A stretch of DNA of 22,842 bases. It comes from a virus. A program made the translations under genes and the position numbers. Of the stretch, positions 15,996 through 22,842 are shown one piece after another. The stretch covers positions 1-22,842 of IMG/VR virus record IMGVR_UViG_3300048777_000077, one strand, 5' to 3'. The notes below the pieces were generated by a model. The model was not told the origin of the DNA, made no database searches, and saw nothing but the letters and a program-made list of their open reading frames with translations. Position 1 is the first letter of the stretch, and each line of letters begins with the position of its first letter.

Positions 15996-17696
15996 CTACC
16001 GTCCTCCCATGATCTCGTTCTTCTTGATGAGGGCCTTTTCAGTCCTGCTGCTCGGATCGATGTCCGGGAATTGCTGGTCAACCCACTGGTAGGCCTGCTG
16101 CATCGCGTCCTGTGGGGTCAATGGTTTGGGAGTGCCAGCGCTTCCGCCGGCTCTCGGCTCGCGCTCGGCCAGTTGCTCGCGAATATCGGATCTTCCCTGG
16201 GTGCGTTCCCGGTCAGACCGTTCCCTCGCCTGGACCTTGCGAAATTCCTTCTCGAAGATTGCTGGTAGATGCTCGTCGATCAGCCGTTGAGCGGTATCGA
16301 CGCGCGCCAGTTCGGCTTCTGGCGACGGTGGACGCCGCGCCAACATGCGGGCCTGGTCGCGAATGAAGGCCACGCCGCCAATAACCTTGCCGGTTGCCCT
16401 ATCGACGCGCCCGTAGGTCATCTCCTCAAACTGATCCATGATGGTCTTGGCGAAGACGCTGATCCCGGTCACGGGGTCTTTCGCTTCCATCACATAACTC
16501 GGGATGAAGGCGCCCACCTTCGCCTTTTCGTCCAGCATGGCTTTAAGTGTGCTTCCTACCGCTGCCCCAACCTGACGGGCAACGGACTGTTCGTAGTTTG
16601 TCCGTGCTTGCTGGCGCTGCTCGACGGTCTGGGTCTTCTCCTTACCGCCCAGCGCAGCCTCACGCTCGGCCAGTTCCTGCTCTTTCCGCTCGTAGTAGGC
16701 TTTGGCCTCGGGGTCCATCCCGCTGAGGTCGGGCTTTTCGCCGTCTGTCTTTCCAGCGCGCCAGTCCTTGATATATTTGAGCGCCTGGAGCGCCATGTCG
16801 TCGGCGCTGCCGTCGCCGTTTGCAAAGCGGCCTGCCTGCTGTGCCGCCTCAAGGTCGCCGATTTCAACGTCGTGGTAGGTATTCACGACGTAATCGTTGA
16901 GCATGTGGAAGTCGTCGCCAAAGGTCGGATTGCCCTGGGCGTCCAGAACCGGCTTGCCGTCCTTGTCGGTGATCGCAAACTGCTCGGCGAATTGCTCAAA
17001 TGCTGCGGGAAAACTCTCGGGGGTATCCACAGCCTCGAGAAAGCCGGCGCGCAGGTTGACCGCCACGTTGGCCTGGTCCGCTGCGAACTTGGCCGACTCG
17101 ACGTTCGGGAAGACTTCCAGAATGGGTGCGGCCTTGGCATTGGTGCGCGCCATGGCAAAGAGCGCATTCTTGACCTCGGGGTTGGCGTCGAAGGCCGCTT
17201 GCAGTTCGGGACTCTTTGCCGCCAGGGCATTGAGAGCCTCGGGTGTGACAGCCTCTGCCGGCTCCGCGGCGACCGGTTGCTGCTCGCCCTCTGCCGGCTT
17301 GTCAACCTCGGCCGCGGGCTTCTCCTGGTCTGCGGGCTGGGCCTCGGCCGCAGTGACGGCGGGCTGCTCGTCGATCTGCCCCTCCTTTTCCCACTCCCAC
17401 TTGTTGTGGGCTTCGAGGAAGGAGACAACATCGCCGGGAAAGTCGTCCTGTTTAGGCTCTGCGCCGGCTGCTGTGCCTGCGGCGGCGGCTGGTGCTGGGG
17501 TAGCCTCACCGGATGCGCTTGGCGCGGCTGGCGGCCCGCCCGCTGCCGGGGCGCTAGGCTCTGCGACGGGAGCCGATGCCGCTGGGGCGGAGGTTACGGG
17601 TGTCGAGGGTGCGGAGGTTGCTGCTGGTGCGCTCGGTGCTGGTGCGGCTGGTGCGGCTGCTGCGGGGGCTGCGGGGGCTGCGATTCCATAGGCCAT
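15996..17696 (-). CDS. Scaffolding protein
   Basis: This 566-residue protein begins with an extreme Ala/Pro/Ser-rich leader (about residues 5-85) that must be disordered, then an acidic segment with FPGDVVSFLEAHNKWEWEKE. The middle has helices (LNALAAKSPELQAAFDANPE), and the C-terminal half is highly charged and helical (YYERKEQELAEREAALGGKE; AREQ/R-rich coils). The last 30 residues hold QQAYQWVDQQFPDIDPSS and end IKKNEIMGGR. Position directly before the major capsid gene plus acidic-helical composition is the standard signature of scaffold proteins, which guide capsid assembly and leave the head. I start at the ATG at 17696 because AAGGAGA lies just upstream; the frame is open to 17768 but that part covers the hairpin. 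The Ala/Pro leader is unusually long. Confidence 0.86.
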   Translation of the reverse strand: MAYGIAAPAAPAAAAPAAPAPSAPAATSAPSTPVTSAPAASAPVAEPSAPAAGGPPAAPSASGEATPAPAAAAGTAAGAEPKQDDFPGDVVSFLEAHNKWEWEKEGQIDEQPAVTAAEAQPADQEKPAAEVDKPAEGEQQPVAAEPAEAVTPEALNALAAKSPELQAAFDANPEVKNALFAMARTNAKAAPILEVFPNVESAKFAADQANVAVNLRAGFLEAVDTPESFPAAFEQFAEQFAITDKDGKPVLDAQGNPTFGDDFHMLNDYVVNTYHDVEIGDLEAAQQAGRFANGDGSADDMALQALKYIKDWRAGKTDGEKPDLSGMDPEAKAYYERKEQELAEREAALGGKEKTQTVEQRQQARTNYEQSVARQVGAAVGSTLKAMLDEKAKVGAFIPSYVMEAKDPVTGISVFAKTIMDQFEEMTYGRVDRATGKVIGGVAFIRDQARMLARRPPSPEAELARVDTAQRLIDEHLPAIFEKEFRKVQARERSDRERTQGRSDIREQLAEREPRAGGSAGTPKPLTPQDAMQQAYQWVDQQFPDIDPSSRTEKALIKKNEIMGGR

Positions 17697-17730
17697 GCTG
17701 AATCTCCTTGAGTGGTTCGGTGTTGCGGGC

Positions 17731-17759
17731 AAACGAAAGGGCCAGCCGAAGCTGACCCT
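17731..17759 (-). terminator. UUCG-loop hairpin upstream of the scaffold gene (terminator or attenuator)
   Basis: A 9-base-pair stem with one G-U pair (17751-17759 with 17738-17746) carries a UUCG loop (17747-17750). The following bases, CCCTTTCGTTTG in minus-strand sense, are only partly T-rich, so termination would be incomplete. It lies between the SH3-like gene and the scaffold ribosome site, a place where partial termination or transcript processing could set scaffold and capsid levels. Confidence 0.55.
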
Positions 17760-17781
17760 ATTGGTCAAGCATTTTGTCAGA

Positions 17782-18294
17782 TTACTTCGAAGAATCGTCG
17801 ATAGGGTCGTTCGAAGTTTCCTGCTCGGCCTCCTTTGGTGCGGGCGCAGTTCCTGCTACACCGGAGAGGTAGGTTCCACCATCGGGTTGCGGTTCTCCCG
17901 GCTGGCCGCCAATATCAATCGCGTGCGGCGACTCGGGCGCGCCGGGCTCGACCGGCCCAAAGACCGCATCGGCCGCCTTGGCCGCGTCCTCGGGCGACAG
18001 CCGGCCGGTATCCTCTCCGCATTCCGCCGACGGCTCACCGCCAATAGGCAGGGTGGGCTCAGGCAGTTCCTTCCACCCGAACGTCTTCCCCTCGGTCAGC
18101 GGCGACACAAACGCCGTGGCAATCGCCTTCTCGACGTTCGTCCCGCTGAGCAGCGGGCTGGCCATGGCCGGATCGAGGTAGGCGACCATCATGTGCTCAC
18201 CGTCCGCCTGGGTGTGAGATTGAACAACCGGCGCGTTGACTGAATCCTTGCCGCGCTGATAAAGAACGACATCGCCAAAAGCGTGTTTCGTCAT
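17782..18294 (-). CDS. Small protein with SH3-like N-terminus between portal and scaffold
   Basis: This 170-residue protein has an N-terminal segment FGDVVLYQRGKDSVNAPVV followed by MMVAYLDPAM, which looks like a small SH3-like beta barrel seen in unnamed phage proteins at this location. The C-terminal half (about 80-170) is acidic, Pro/Gly-rich and probably disordered (GEPSAECGEDTGRLSPEDAA; EAEQETSNDPIDDSSK). AGAGGAGA lies upstream of the ATG, and the portal stop is 13 bases away. A head-assembly helper is likely by position. No function is established from the sequence. Confidence 0.85.
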   Translation of the reverse strand: MTKHAFGDVVLYQRGKDSVNAPVVQSHTQADGEHMMVAYLDPAMASPLLSGTNVEKAIATAFVSPLTEGKTFGWKELPEPTLPIGGEPSAECGEDTGRLSPEDAAKAADAVFGPVEPGAPESPHAIDIGGQPGEPQPDGGTYLSGVAGTAPAPKEAEQETSNDPIDDSSK

Positions 18295-18307
18295 GACGTC
18301 TTCTCCT

Positions 18308-20857
18308 CTACTTCTGTTGTGCTGCTGCTTTTTGAGCGTCGAGAGCCCCTTTCAGGAGATCATACGATGCTGTGACTTGAGGGGTGATATTGACGCCCGG
18401 TGGCTGGGGAGGCATCTCTGAGAGCTGTTGGAGCCGGTCCACCGCGCGCGCCCCATCTTGGGTGAGCAACTGAAGCGCCTGCTGCTGCTGCGGGTCAGGC
18501 GGCGGTGCCGGTGGCATTCCGGCGGCCTTCACTGCCATTTGCCTTTTTGCCTCGGCGGCGGCTTCTCCCGCTTCCATCTGAATAGCCATGGCGTAGTAGG
18601 CCTTTGTCCGCTCCCACCCGCCAGGGTTCGACTTCCTGAAGTCCCCGTTCTCCTGCCAGAATAGCCGCATCGTGTCGCGGAGCGTGCCGAAGTCCTCGAC
18701 TTCCTGCTCCGGCATGACAGGCAACTGGTTGACCTGCTGGCCCGTCTGTGGGTCTTGCACGGCGATATAGTCGTTCTCCATGAGTGTGTTGATCGCCTGA
18801 AGCGTCCTCGCTCTCTGGGCAGCTTGGGGCAGCACCCATCCCGGCGGCGCGAGAGTAGCCATCATCGACTCTTGGTTAGGAACGCAATCGAGCATCGACG
18901 TGACGATTGGGTTCTTGCCGTCTGACATCTTGAGGAAGGTCTGCATCGTCTCCCGGATCTGCTGAGGGGTCTGCGGCAGTCCCTGATCGATATCCTGATA
19001 GACCTTGATGTGGCCCTGCATCTTGTTCCAGTTGACGTAGTTGTTCCGGAACTCAGAGCCATTGGCCTGGACCACATCCCAGATTTCTCCGACCGCGCCG
19101 GCCTGCATCAACTTCTGGAGGCACTCAAGAGCATTCTGCGCCGCCTGGGCATGTTCCCCTTTGGCGCCCTTCCAGTAGATATTCAGCTTACCGAGAGCAG
19201 TATTGAGCGCCTGTTCCTGGCCGCCCTTGGTCTCAATGCCCTCCTGGCCACCGCCGCCAAAGGTCTGAGGTGTCACCCCCGAAATGGTCTCGGCCATCTG
19301 GATCAGCATCGGCGGATAGTTGAAGACCTGCGGATCAAGATCAAATTTGAATTGCATAATCGCGTCTTGAAGAGGCTTGTCGATCCCGGCGCCCTTTGTC
19401 TGGACCCCGTTCAACACACCGGGCGACATGACCCGGCCCGCCATCTCCCGGCGGTCGATCTTGTTCGAGTCGTAGATCGTCATGCCCGCCGCGCACCGCT
19501 CAATCCAGTCGTCGATCAGGTCCATTACGTCGTTCAGACGGATATTGAACGGGACCACCAGGTCCGCAATCGACTCCGGGTACATCCCCACATTCTCATG
19601 CAACTGGCAGCAGGACCACTCTTTAGCGAGATTGGCCTTGCGCACGTCGGCAACCAGTGAACCAATCAGCGTTACCTTGGCGCCGTCGGGAAAGTTTTGG
19701 TGCATCCACGCAGCGAATTCTTTATCTCCTGTCCGGCCGTAAGAACTTGGCGCCATCCAATTCTGGCTGAGCGTCGGCTTTTGGTTCTGGGAGTCCGAGG
19801 TGTATCCCCACCCCATCGACGTGATTTCGTTCCTGCGCAGCTTCTCATAGGCTGCGTTGGGAGTTGTTCCCAGTTCCGCGCCTTCGGTGATCTTCTCAAA
19901 GATAGCCGGATAGGTCAGCCTCAGCGCCCCAATGTCGATCTCACGGTCGAAACTGAGTGTAGGCAATTCCTCAATGCAGTTCGCTTGCGGGTCAACATCG
20001 ATCTCCATCGGCCCATGGACGCTCCACTTGACCATCGCGCGCGGTACGCGCTTCTGCCCAGTGATTGCCGTCTCGGTGGAGACTTCCGCGGGAAAGAAGG
20101 CTTCCGGGCCAAGAGGCGCTCCGCATTTCTGGCAACTCTTCGCCTGGGCGGCCGGGAGTTCCGCGGCGGGAGTATTGGTTCCGCACTTGTAGCAATGGTA
20201 GCGGTCGGGCTTCTGGACCTGAATGTCACCGAAAACATCCTCATCATCCCAGCCGGCCCAGTCGCCATCCAGGACTGCACGCGTGTGCTTGAAGTAGACG
20301 CCGTACAGGTAGAGATTCCCGCTCTCAGCCATGAGCATCTTATCGCTTTTGTTCATTCGCTCAATGATTGAGATGGCTTCCTGAGAGGCTTTGGCCGTCG
20401 TGACGTCCGCTAAAATCTCAGCGTTCTCAGGCTTAACGATCACGGAAGGAACTGCACCAGCTATGACCGAGGAGAATCCTCCTTCGAGCATCTGTGTGAT
20501 GTTGTTGCTGTACTTTTCGAGGTAGGTGTCCTCAGCCTCAGCTTTTCCGTTCTGCCGGTTGTAGGCCAACACATCGACGTAGGTGTTGGAACTCGGGTCG
20601 AACTCGATGAGCTGACTACCGCGGAACATCAGGACATTGCGCATCCAGCCAGGAATGCGAAGCAGCCGGTCGGGTGCCCAGCCGCCGCGGTAGGTCGTGA
20701 TGGTCTCGACCATCTTCTCTTTGTACTCCTCGGGCAGTTGGAGCTTTTGTTCCTGCTGCTCTGGAGTTTCCATCATTGGATTGTCAGGACCATGGGAGAT
20801 GTCGGGCGCTGCTTGCTGCATTCCTGCGCTTCCCATCGTTACGGCTGGTGATGCCAT
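18308..20857 (-). CDS. Portal protein with zinc-ribbon insertion
   Basis: At 849 residues this is larger than most portals (P22 gp1 is about 725). The N-terminal part (about 25-200) includes YKEKMVETITTYRGGWAPDRLLRIPGW and a helix-rich wing. Residues 222-245 hold two CxxC pairs (C222/C225 and C242/C245), an inserted zinc ribbon, which is uncommon in portals. The central region has LNDVMDLIDDWIERCAAGM and a Gly-rich GVTPQTFGGGGQEGIETKGG loop (about 530-570), followed by long helices that fit the stem and crown. The C-terminus is Gln/Pro/Ala-rich helical (crown/barrel-like). The portal forms the dodecameric DNA gate at one head vertex. AAGGG precedes the ATG. Identification rests on size, architecture and its place before scaffold and capsid genes. 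Confidence 0.86.
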   Translation of the reverse strand: MASPAVTMGSAGMQQAAPDISHGPDNPMMETPEQQEQKLQLPEEYKEKMVETITTYRGGWAPDRLLRIPGWMRNVLMFRGSQLIEFDPSSNTYVDVLAYNRQNGKAEAEDTYLEKYSNNITQMLEGGFSSVIAGAVPSVIVKPENAEILADVTTAKASQEAISIIERMNKSDKMLMAESGNLYLYGVYFKHTRAVLDGDWAGWDDEDVFGDIQVQKPDRYHCYKCGTNTPAAELPAAQAKSCQKCGAPLGPEAFFPAEVSTETAITGQKRVPRAMVKWSVHGPMEIDVDPQANCIEELPTLSFDREIDIGALRLTYPAIFEKITEGAELGTTPNAAYEKLRRNEITSMGWGYTSDSQNQKPTLSQNWMAPSSYGRTGDKEFAAWMHQNFPDGAKVTLIGSLVADVRKANLAKEWSCCQLHENVGMYPESIADLVVPFNIRLNDVMDLIDDWIERCAAGMTIYDSNKIDRREMAGRVMSPGVLNGVQTKGAGIDKPLQDAIMQFKFDLDPQVFNYPPMLIQMAETISGVTPQTFGGGGQEGIETKGGQEQALNTALGKLNIYWKGAKGEHAQAAQNALECLQKLMQAGAVGEIWDVVQANGSEFRNNYVNWNKMQGHIKVYQDIDQGLPQTPQQIRETMQTFLKMSDGKNPIVTSMLDCVPNQESMMATLAPPGWVLPQAAQRARTLQAINTLMENDYIAVQDPQTGQQVNQLPVMPEQEVEDFGTLRDTMRLFWQENGDFRKSNPGGWERTKAYYAMAIQMEAGEAAAEAKRQMAVKAAGMPPAPPPDPQQQQALQLLTQDGARAVDRLQQLSEMPPQPPGVNITPQVTASYDLLKGALDAQKAAAQQK

Positions 20858-20860
20858 CGG

Positions 20861-21115
20861 TTATCCCTTCGATCCCTTTTGCATTTGGGCTTGTTTGAAT
20901 CGCTCTTCGGCGGCTTCCCGGAATTCTTTCCTGAGTTCAGCACCCAACTTCCGATGTGGACGTTGGGGTTCTGTCTGCTCTTCTGGTTCCAGCACTATAC
21001 CTTGAGTTGATTTGGATAGCGCCAGTTCCAGCAGTTTGGCGTTTGCCTCTTTCAGATCAGCAATCTGCTGGAGAGCATCCTCGAAGCGTGCTCTGGATAC
21101 AAATGGAAAAGTCAT
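20861..21115 (-). CDS. Small coiled-coil protein upstream of the portal gene
   Basis: This 84-residue protein starts at the ATG that shares one base with the KTSC gene stop (TGATG). The frame is open further upstream, but that part is a shadow of the KTSC gene. It has a heptad-like N-terminal helix (RFEDALQQIADLKEANAKLLELALS), a short acidic Pro/Gln linker, and a basic C-terminal helix (LRKEFREAAEERFKQAQMQK). AAGG lies eight bases before the ATG. Only three bases separate its stop from the portal ATG, so it is co-translated with the portal. It has no recognised family; a small assembly or terminase-like helper is possible but unproven. Confidence 0.78.
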   Translation of the reverse strand: MTFPFVSRARFEDALQQIADLKEANAKLLELALSKSTQGIVLEPEEQTEPQRPHRKLGAELRKEFREAAEERFKQAQMQKGSKG

Positions 21116-21315
21116 CAGAGAACCTTGAACTTTCCGCGGATGTGCTTGTTGATGAACTCGCCCTTGGATGGCGCAGCTTGGAGTTGCTCCCAGATCGCAG
21201 CCGGCACGCCGAGGTAGACAATCCGCTTCCCCGCCTTCGTGGTCACGGTGAGCAGGCCGCTGGAGAAGTCGATGCTCTGCACCCATGATGAATCGACAAC
21301 GAGAGGGTTAGCCAT
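21115..21315 (-). CDS. KTSC-domain protein
   Basis: This 66-residue protein is almost entirely a KTSC domain: VDSSWVQSIDFSSGLLTVT, then KRIVYLGVPAAIWEQLQAA and SKGEFINKHIRGKFKVL. The family pattern is a small beta fold with an SS-x-I start, a YxGVP turn and an A-x-S-x-G-x-[FY] helix entry. KTSC proteins are frequent in phages and plasmids, sometimes fused to enzymes; their biochemical role is unknown and RNA or nucleic-acid binding has been suggested. The frame stays open upstream to 21372, but I use the ATG at 21315, which lies just after the previous stop and is preceded by AAAGG. It overlaps the next gene by one base. Confidence 0.83.
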   Translation of the reverse strand: MANPLVVDSSWVQSIDFSSGLLTVTTKAGKRIVYLGVPAAIWEQLQAAPSKGEFINKHIRGKFKVL

Positions 21316-21320
21316 GGCCT

Positions 21321-21773
21321 TTAGAAATACTCCACGATCTCGATGGTGGTCGCTGTGGCGGTTAGAGAGCATACCTGGGCGAGCAGAGTAGCTGCTTGAT
21401 TGCCAATACCGGCGCCTGGGGCGCCCAGCGCGCCACCGCCAGGGTCGGACTGCGCCGGGCTGCCAAAGGCTTCGCCGTAGGGTCCGTGCTCGGAAATCCG
21501 ATTCCAGTTCTCGAACGCGGGGAAGTCGCCGGGCTCATTCGCTTCGCTCGCAGCGGGTCTGCCAAAGATTGTCGTGAACCCAGATGCAGACCCATCGTTC
21601 GGGATCTTGACCTCGAAGCCCTGCGGAGTGTTGGCCGCGGCGGCTGTGGTGAGGTTGCTTTCCTCGATACGCCACCCGCGCGTTGGGCCGGTCGCATAGA
21701 TCGCCGTGAATGCTCCGGCAATGCCAACATTGACAAGCCGTCGTCTGAGGTTTGGTCCACCTGCGTTAGCCAT
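21321..21773 (-). CDS. Hypothetical virion-type protein, first gene after the lysis terminator
   Basis: This 150-residue protein is unrecognised. It begins with a basic patch (NLRRRLVNVGIAGAF), followed by a beta-rich, Gly/Ala/Thr-rich body (GWRIEESNLTTAAAANTPQG; GFEVKIPNDGSASGFTTIFG) and a C-terminal strand (LTATATTIEIVEYF). It contains no catalytic signature, signal peptide or membrane helix. AGGAGA lies before the ATG. A strong terminator upstream (21821-21847) makes this the first gene of the morphogenesis operon visible here. A minor structural role is likely from composition and context alone. Confidence 0.8.
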   Translation of the reverse strand: MANAGGPNLRRRLVNVGIAGAFTAIYATGPTRGWRIEESNLTTAAAANTPQGFEVKIPNDGSASGFTTIFGRPAASEANEPGDFPAFENWNRISEHGPYGEAFGSPAQSDPGGGALGAPGAGIGNQAATLLAQVCSLTATATTIEIVEYF

Positions 21774-21820
21774 ACTTATTTCTCCTGTCTATTTCTGTTG
21801 GGGCGTCAAGGAAACCAGAC

Positions 21821-21847
21821 AAAAACGCCCATCCCGAAGGATGAGCG
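21821..21847 (-). terminator. Rho-independent terminator after the endolysin
   Basis: On the minus strand a 9-base-pair stem (21839-21847 with 21826-21834, one G-U pair) is capped by a UUCG tetraloop (21835-21838) and followed directly by five T residues (21821-21825). It separates the endolysin from the morphogenesis genes, so the latter need their own promoter or read-through. Confidence 0.85.
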
Positions 21848-21878
21848 CCTTGTGCTCTGGCTTTCCGCCGCGCCTCCT

Positions 21879-22292
21879 TCAAGTTGGATTGTTCCACAAA
21901 GCTACTTCCGAGGCCCGCCGCGCCGTCAGGGCCGCACTCACCACACCCTCACAATGGTTCCAGCGGGGGATCTGCTCCGGCACATTCTCAATGCCGTGGC
22001 CGCACAGCGTCTGAAGCGCACCGATGCCCAGGTTAAAGCCGAAGTCGATGAGCGCATCGAACTGGTTCTGGTTCAACGGCCAGCCTAGGCTGTTGACGGC
22101 GTTCTCCACCTTGCCTACATCCTGCGCCAGCAAAGCCCGAGCCTCTTCCCGCGTTATGCCCTCCGGGTAAGACTCGCCGGGGAGCAGGTCGTGGCCGTAG
22201 CCGATGGCCTCATGCCCCGCGTCCGGGTACACGGTGGCGCTAAATCCTTCGTTGCCCATGATGAGGGCGAGTCCTCGCTGACTGGTCTGCAT
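21879..22292 (-). CDS. Endolysin, GH24 (T4-lysozyme-like) muramidase
   Basis: This 137-residue protein is a phage lysozyme that would cut the peptidoglycan glycan chain at the end of infection. E15 lies in MGNEGFSATVYPD, D24 is eight residues later, and the IGYGHDL motif follows, matching the E-x8-[DC]-...-[T/S]IGxGH catalytic signature. The usual Thr or Ser just before IGYGH is Ala29. The C-terminal lobe carries LNQNQFDALIDFGFNLGIGAL and the expected RWN-x-LTARRASE-x2-LW region, so the fold looks complete, though the loop after GIGAL is slightly short. There is no signal peptide or N-terminal anchor, so export would need a holin. The ribosome site is weak (GAGAG). A strong terminator follows. 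Confidence 0.88.
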   Translation of the reverse strand: MQTSQRGLALIMGNEGFSATVYPDAGHEAIGYGHDLLPGESYPEGITREEARALLAQDVGKVENAVNSLGWPLNQNQFDALIDFGFNLGIGALQTLCGHGIENVPEQIPRWNHCEGVVSAALTARRASEVALWNNPT

Positions 22293-22337
22293 CGTCTCTC
22301 GCTTGCGCCCTTGATTCCCGCCTGCCGCTAGAGCGCA

Positions 22338-22397
22338 TCACGGCGCGGGTGTCAGACAAGGGATGTTACTGAACTGTGGAGTCGGAGACTCTGTCAT
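22338..22397 (-). CDS. Possible tiny open frame, 19 aa (uncertain)
   Basis: An ATG at 22397 with AAGGGG upstream encodes MTESPTPQFSNIPCLTPAP and a TGA. The good ribosome site is the only positive sign. Two other equally short frames overlap this spacer (ATG at 22477, ending soon after, and an ATG a few bases upstream encoding about 12 residues), so none stands out. I list it because the 181-base spacer between the endolysin and the next gene otherwise holds nothing recognisable. Confidence 0.15.
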   Translation of the reverse strand: MTESPTPQFSNIPCLTPAP

Positions 22398-22473
22398 TGG
22401 GCATCACCCCTTCCCTACTTCACCAGCATAAGCGCCTGCCAGGACGCGCCGATGCAGGTATGGCGGGCACGGG

Positions 22474-22731
22474 TCATGCTGTCACCCAGTTCTTCTCTTT
22501 CGCACCGCGTCTGGCGGGTTGAATCTCAGCGCGTTTCTGTCGGCGCTCAAGTGTCACATCCTGCCACGCCACATTTCTTCCACCCGGCCATACCTCGTAG
22601 GTGTAGGCTTCATGCCCATGCAGTTTTACCCACACCTTTTGCTCTTGCTGGCGAGCTACAGCGAGGGCCACGAAGATGTCTGCGAGACGGTATGGATGCC
22701 GCCAATCACGGCCTAACGGTTCACTCATCAT
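22474..22731 (-). CDS. Hypothetical small protein upstream of the endolysin
   Basis: This 85-residue protein is unrecognised. It reads MMSEPLGRDWRHPYRLADI at the N-terminus, then a helix (FVALAVARQQEQ), a strand pair (KVWVKLHGHEAYTYEVWPGG) and a basic tail (RRQKRAEIQPARRGAKEKN). I use the ATG at 22731 (22728 is an alternative) because the frame further upstream relies on a TTG at 22782 and would run back through a terminator-like hairpin. The upstream ribosome site is weak (GGTGA). It precedes the endolysin and could belong to the lysis module, but no transmembrane segment is present, so it is not a holin. Confidence 0.6.
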   Translation of the reverse strand: MMSEPLGRDWRHPYRLADIFVALAVARQQEQKVWVKLHGHEAYTYEVWPGGRNVAWQDVTLERRQKRAEIQPARRGAKEKNWVTA

Positions 22732-22741
22732 GATTTCACCG

Positions 22742-22777
22742 AAAAAGTCCCGAGCCACCACGGAAGGGCGACTCGGG
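22742..22777 (-). terminator. Rho-independent terminator-like hairpin
   Basis: On the minus strand an 11-base-pair stem (arms 22767-22777 and 22749-22759, two G-U pairs) with a 7-base loop is followed after AC by five T residues. It lies just after the stop of the gene at the right edge and just before the next gene's start. Confidence 0.6.
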
Positions 22778-22791
22778 TTCAAGTCAACTGG

Positions 22792-22842
22792 TTAGGCCGA
22801 TGGAAGCGCGTTCAGGATAGCGATTACGCCGTTGACGATGGC
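22792..22842 (-). CDS. C-terminal end of a gene running off the right edge
   Basis: Reading in from the right edge, an open frame encodes AIVNGVIAILNALPSA and stops at TAA (22792). The piece is hydrophobic and helical, as in a membrane protein or amphipathic C-terminus. A terminator-like hairpin follows immediately, which supports a real gene end. Sixteen residues are too few to identify it; a holin is tempting given the endolysin nearby but cannot be shown. Confidence 0.4.
   Translation of the reverse strand, partial: AIVNGVIAILNALPSA

Noticed and set aside
15530-16081. 183-codon minus-strand frame across the scaffold end and capsid start
   Set aside because: Overlaps two solid genes in another frame; Arg/Ser/Pro-rich sequence without structure looks like a shadow.
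16269-17711. 480-codon open frame on the plus strand opposite the scaffold gene
   Set aside because: Cys/Gly/Trp-rich translation typical of an antisense shadow of Ala/Pro codons; the minus-strand scaffold has a clear start site and composition.
21116-21286. N-terminal extension of the small coiled-coil protein
   Set aside because: This part reads through the KTSC gene in another frame; the ATG at 21115 gives a clean TGATG junction.
21774-21820. Possible promoter with TTGACG (minus strand, 21804-21809) after the endolysin terminator
   Set aside because: No acceptable -10 hexamer lies 16-18 bases downstream; a phage-specific promoter cannot be judged from one site.
1-22842. Genome-wide TAG recoding, suggested by two open extensions after TAG
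   Set aside because: TAG also ends portal and capsid genes without sensible extensions, and the giant frame contains no in-frame TAG, so ordinary code is simpler.
1-22842. tRNA genes, CRISPR arrays, insertion sequences or attachment sites
   Set aside because: No cloverleaf, regular repeat-spacer pattern, transposase or terminal repeat was seen by eye on either strand.

Overview
This window is a GC-rich stretch of a tailed bacteriophage or prophage: the morphogenesis and DNA-ejection half of the genome. Every convincing gene lies on the minus strand, so genes are read from the right edge to the left. The order portal, scaffold, major capsid protein, adaptor, large nozzle-like tail protein, then helical Ala-rich proteins and a giant protein, with no sheath, tube or tape-measure gene, suggests a short-tailed (podovirus-like) virion. 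No terminase, integrase, tRNA or CRISPR array is visible. The host cannot be named from the sequence. Strong AAGGAG-type ribosome sites and tight ATGA, GTGA, TAATG and TGATG junctions show ordinary bacterial translation.

Right end (22842-21780): the C-terminal end of one gene, a terminator-like hairpin, a small hypothetical gene, about 180 bases holding only tiny open frames, a GH24-type endolysin, and a strong rho-independent terminator. Head block (21773-14482): an unknown acidic virion-type protein, a KTSC-domain protein, a short coiled-coil protein, a large portal with a zinc-ribbon insertion, an SH3-like small protein, a scaffold with an Ala/Pro-rich leader, a probable tiny gene, and the major capsid protein. 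Connector and tail block (14396-6794): two unknown proteins (one with a C-terminal zinc ribbon), a probable head-tail adaptor, a small beta-rich protein, a hairpin, a 1155-residue tail protein with three tandem Ig-like modules and a probable propeller-like region, a second tail protein, and a small zinc-finger-like protein.

Ejection block (6797-1): a GNAT-like acetyltransferase, an Ala-rich helical protein, a Pro-rich/coiled-coil protein, then a giant protein whose uninterrupted frame runs from 4236 off the left edge (at least 1412 codons). The giant frame carries a duplicated N-terminal FDDxSPxIPLxK motif, an SH3-like segment and HAD-phosphatase motifs in an unusual order. A small conserved-looking gene (1224-1481) sits entirely inside it in another frame.

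The giant frame with its nested gene and permuted HAD motifs is the most unusual part of the window. It resembles the multi-domain 'polyvalent' proteins that some phages carry in the virion and inject, but that assignment is inference.
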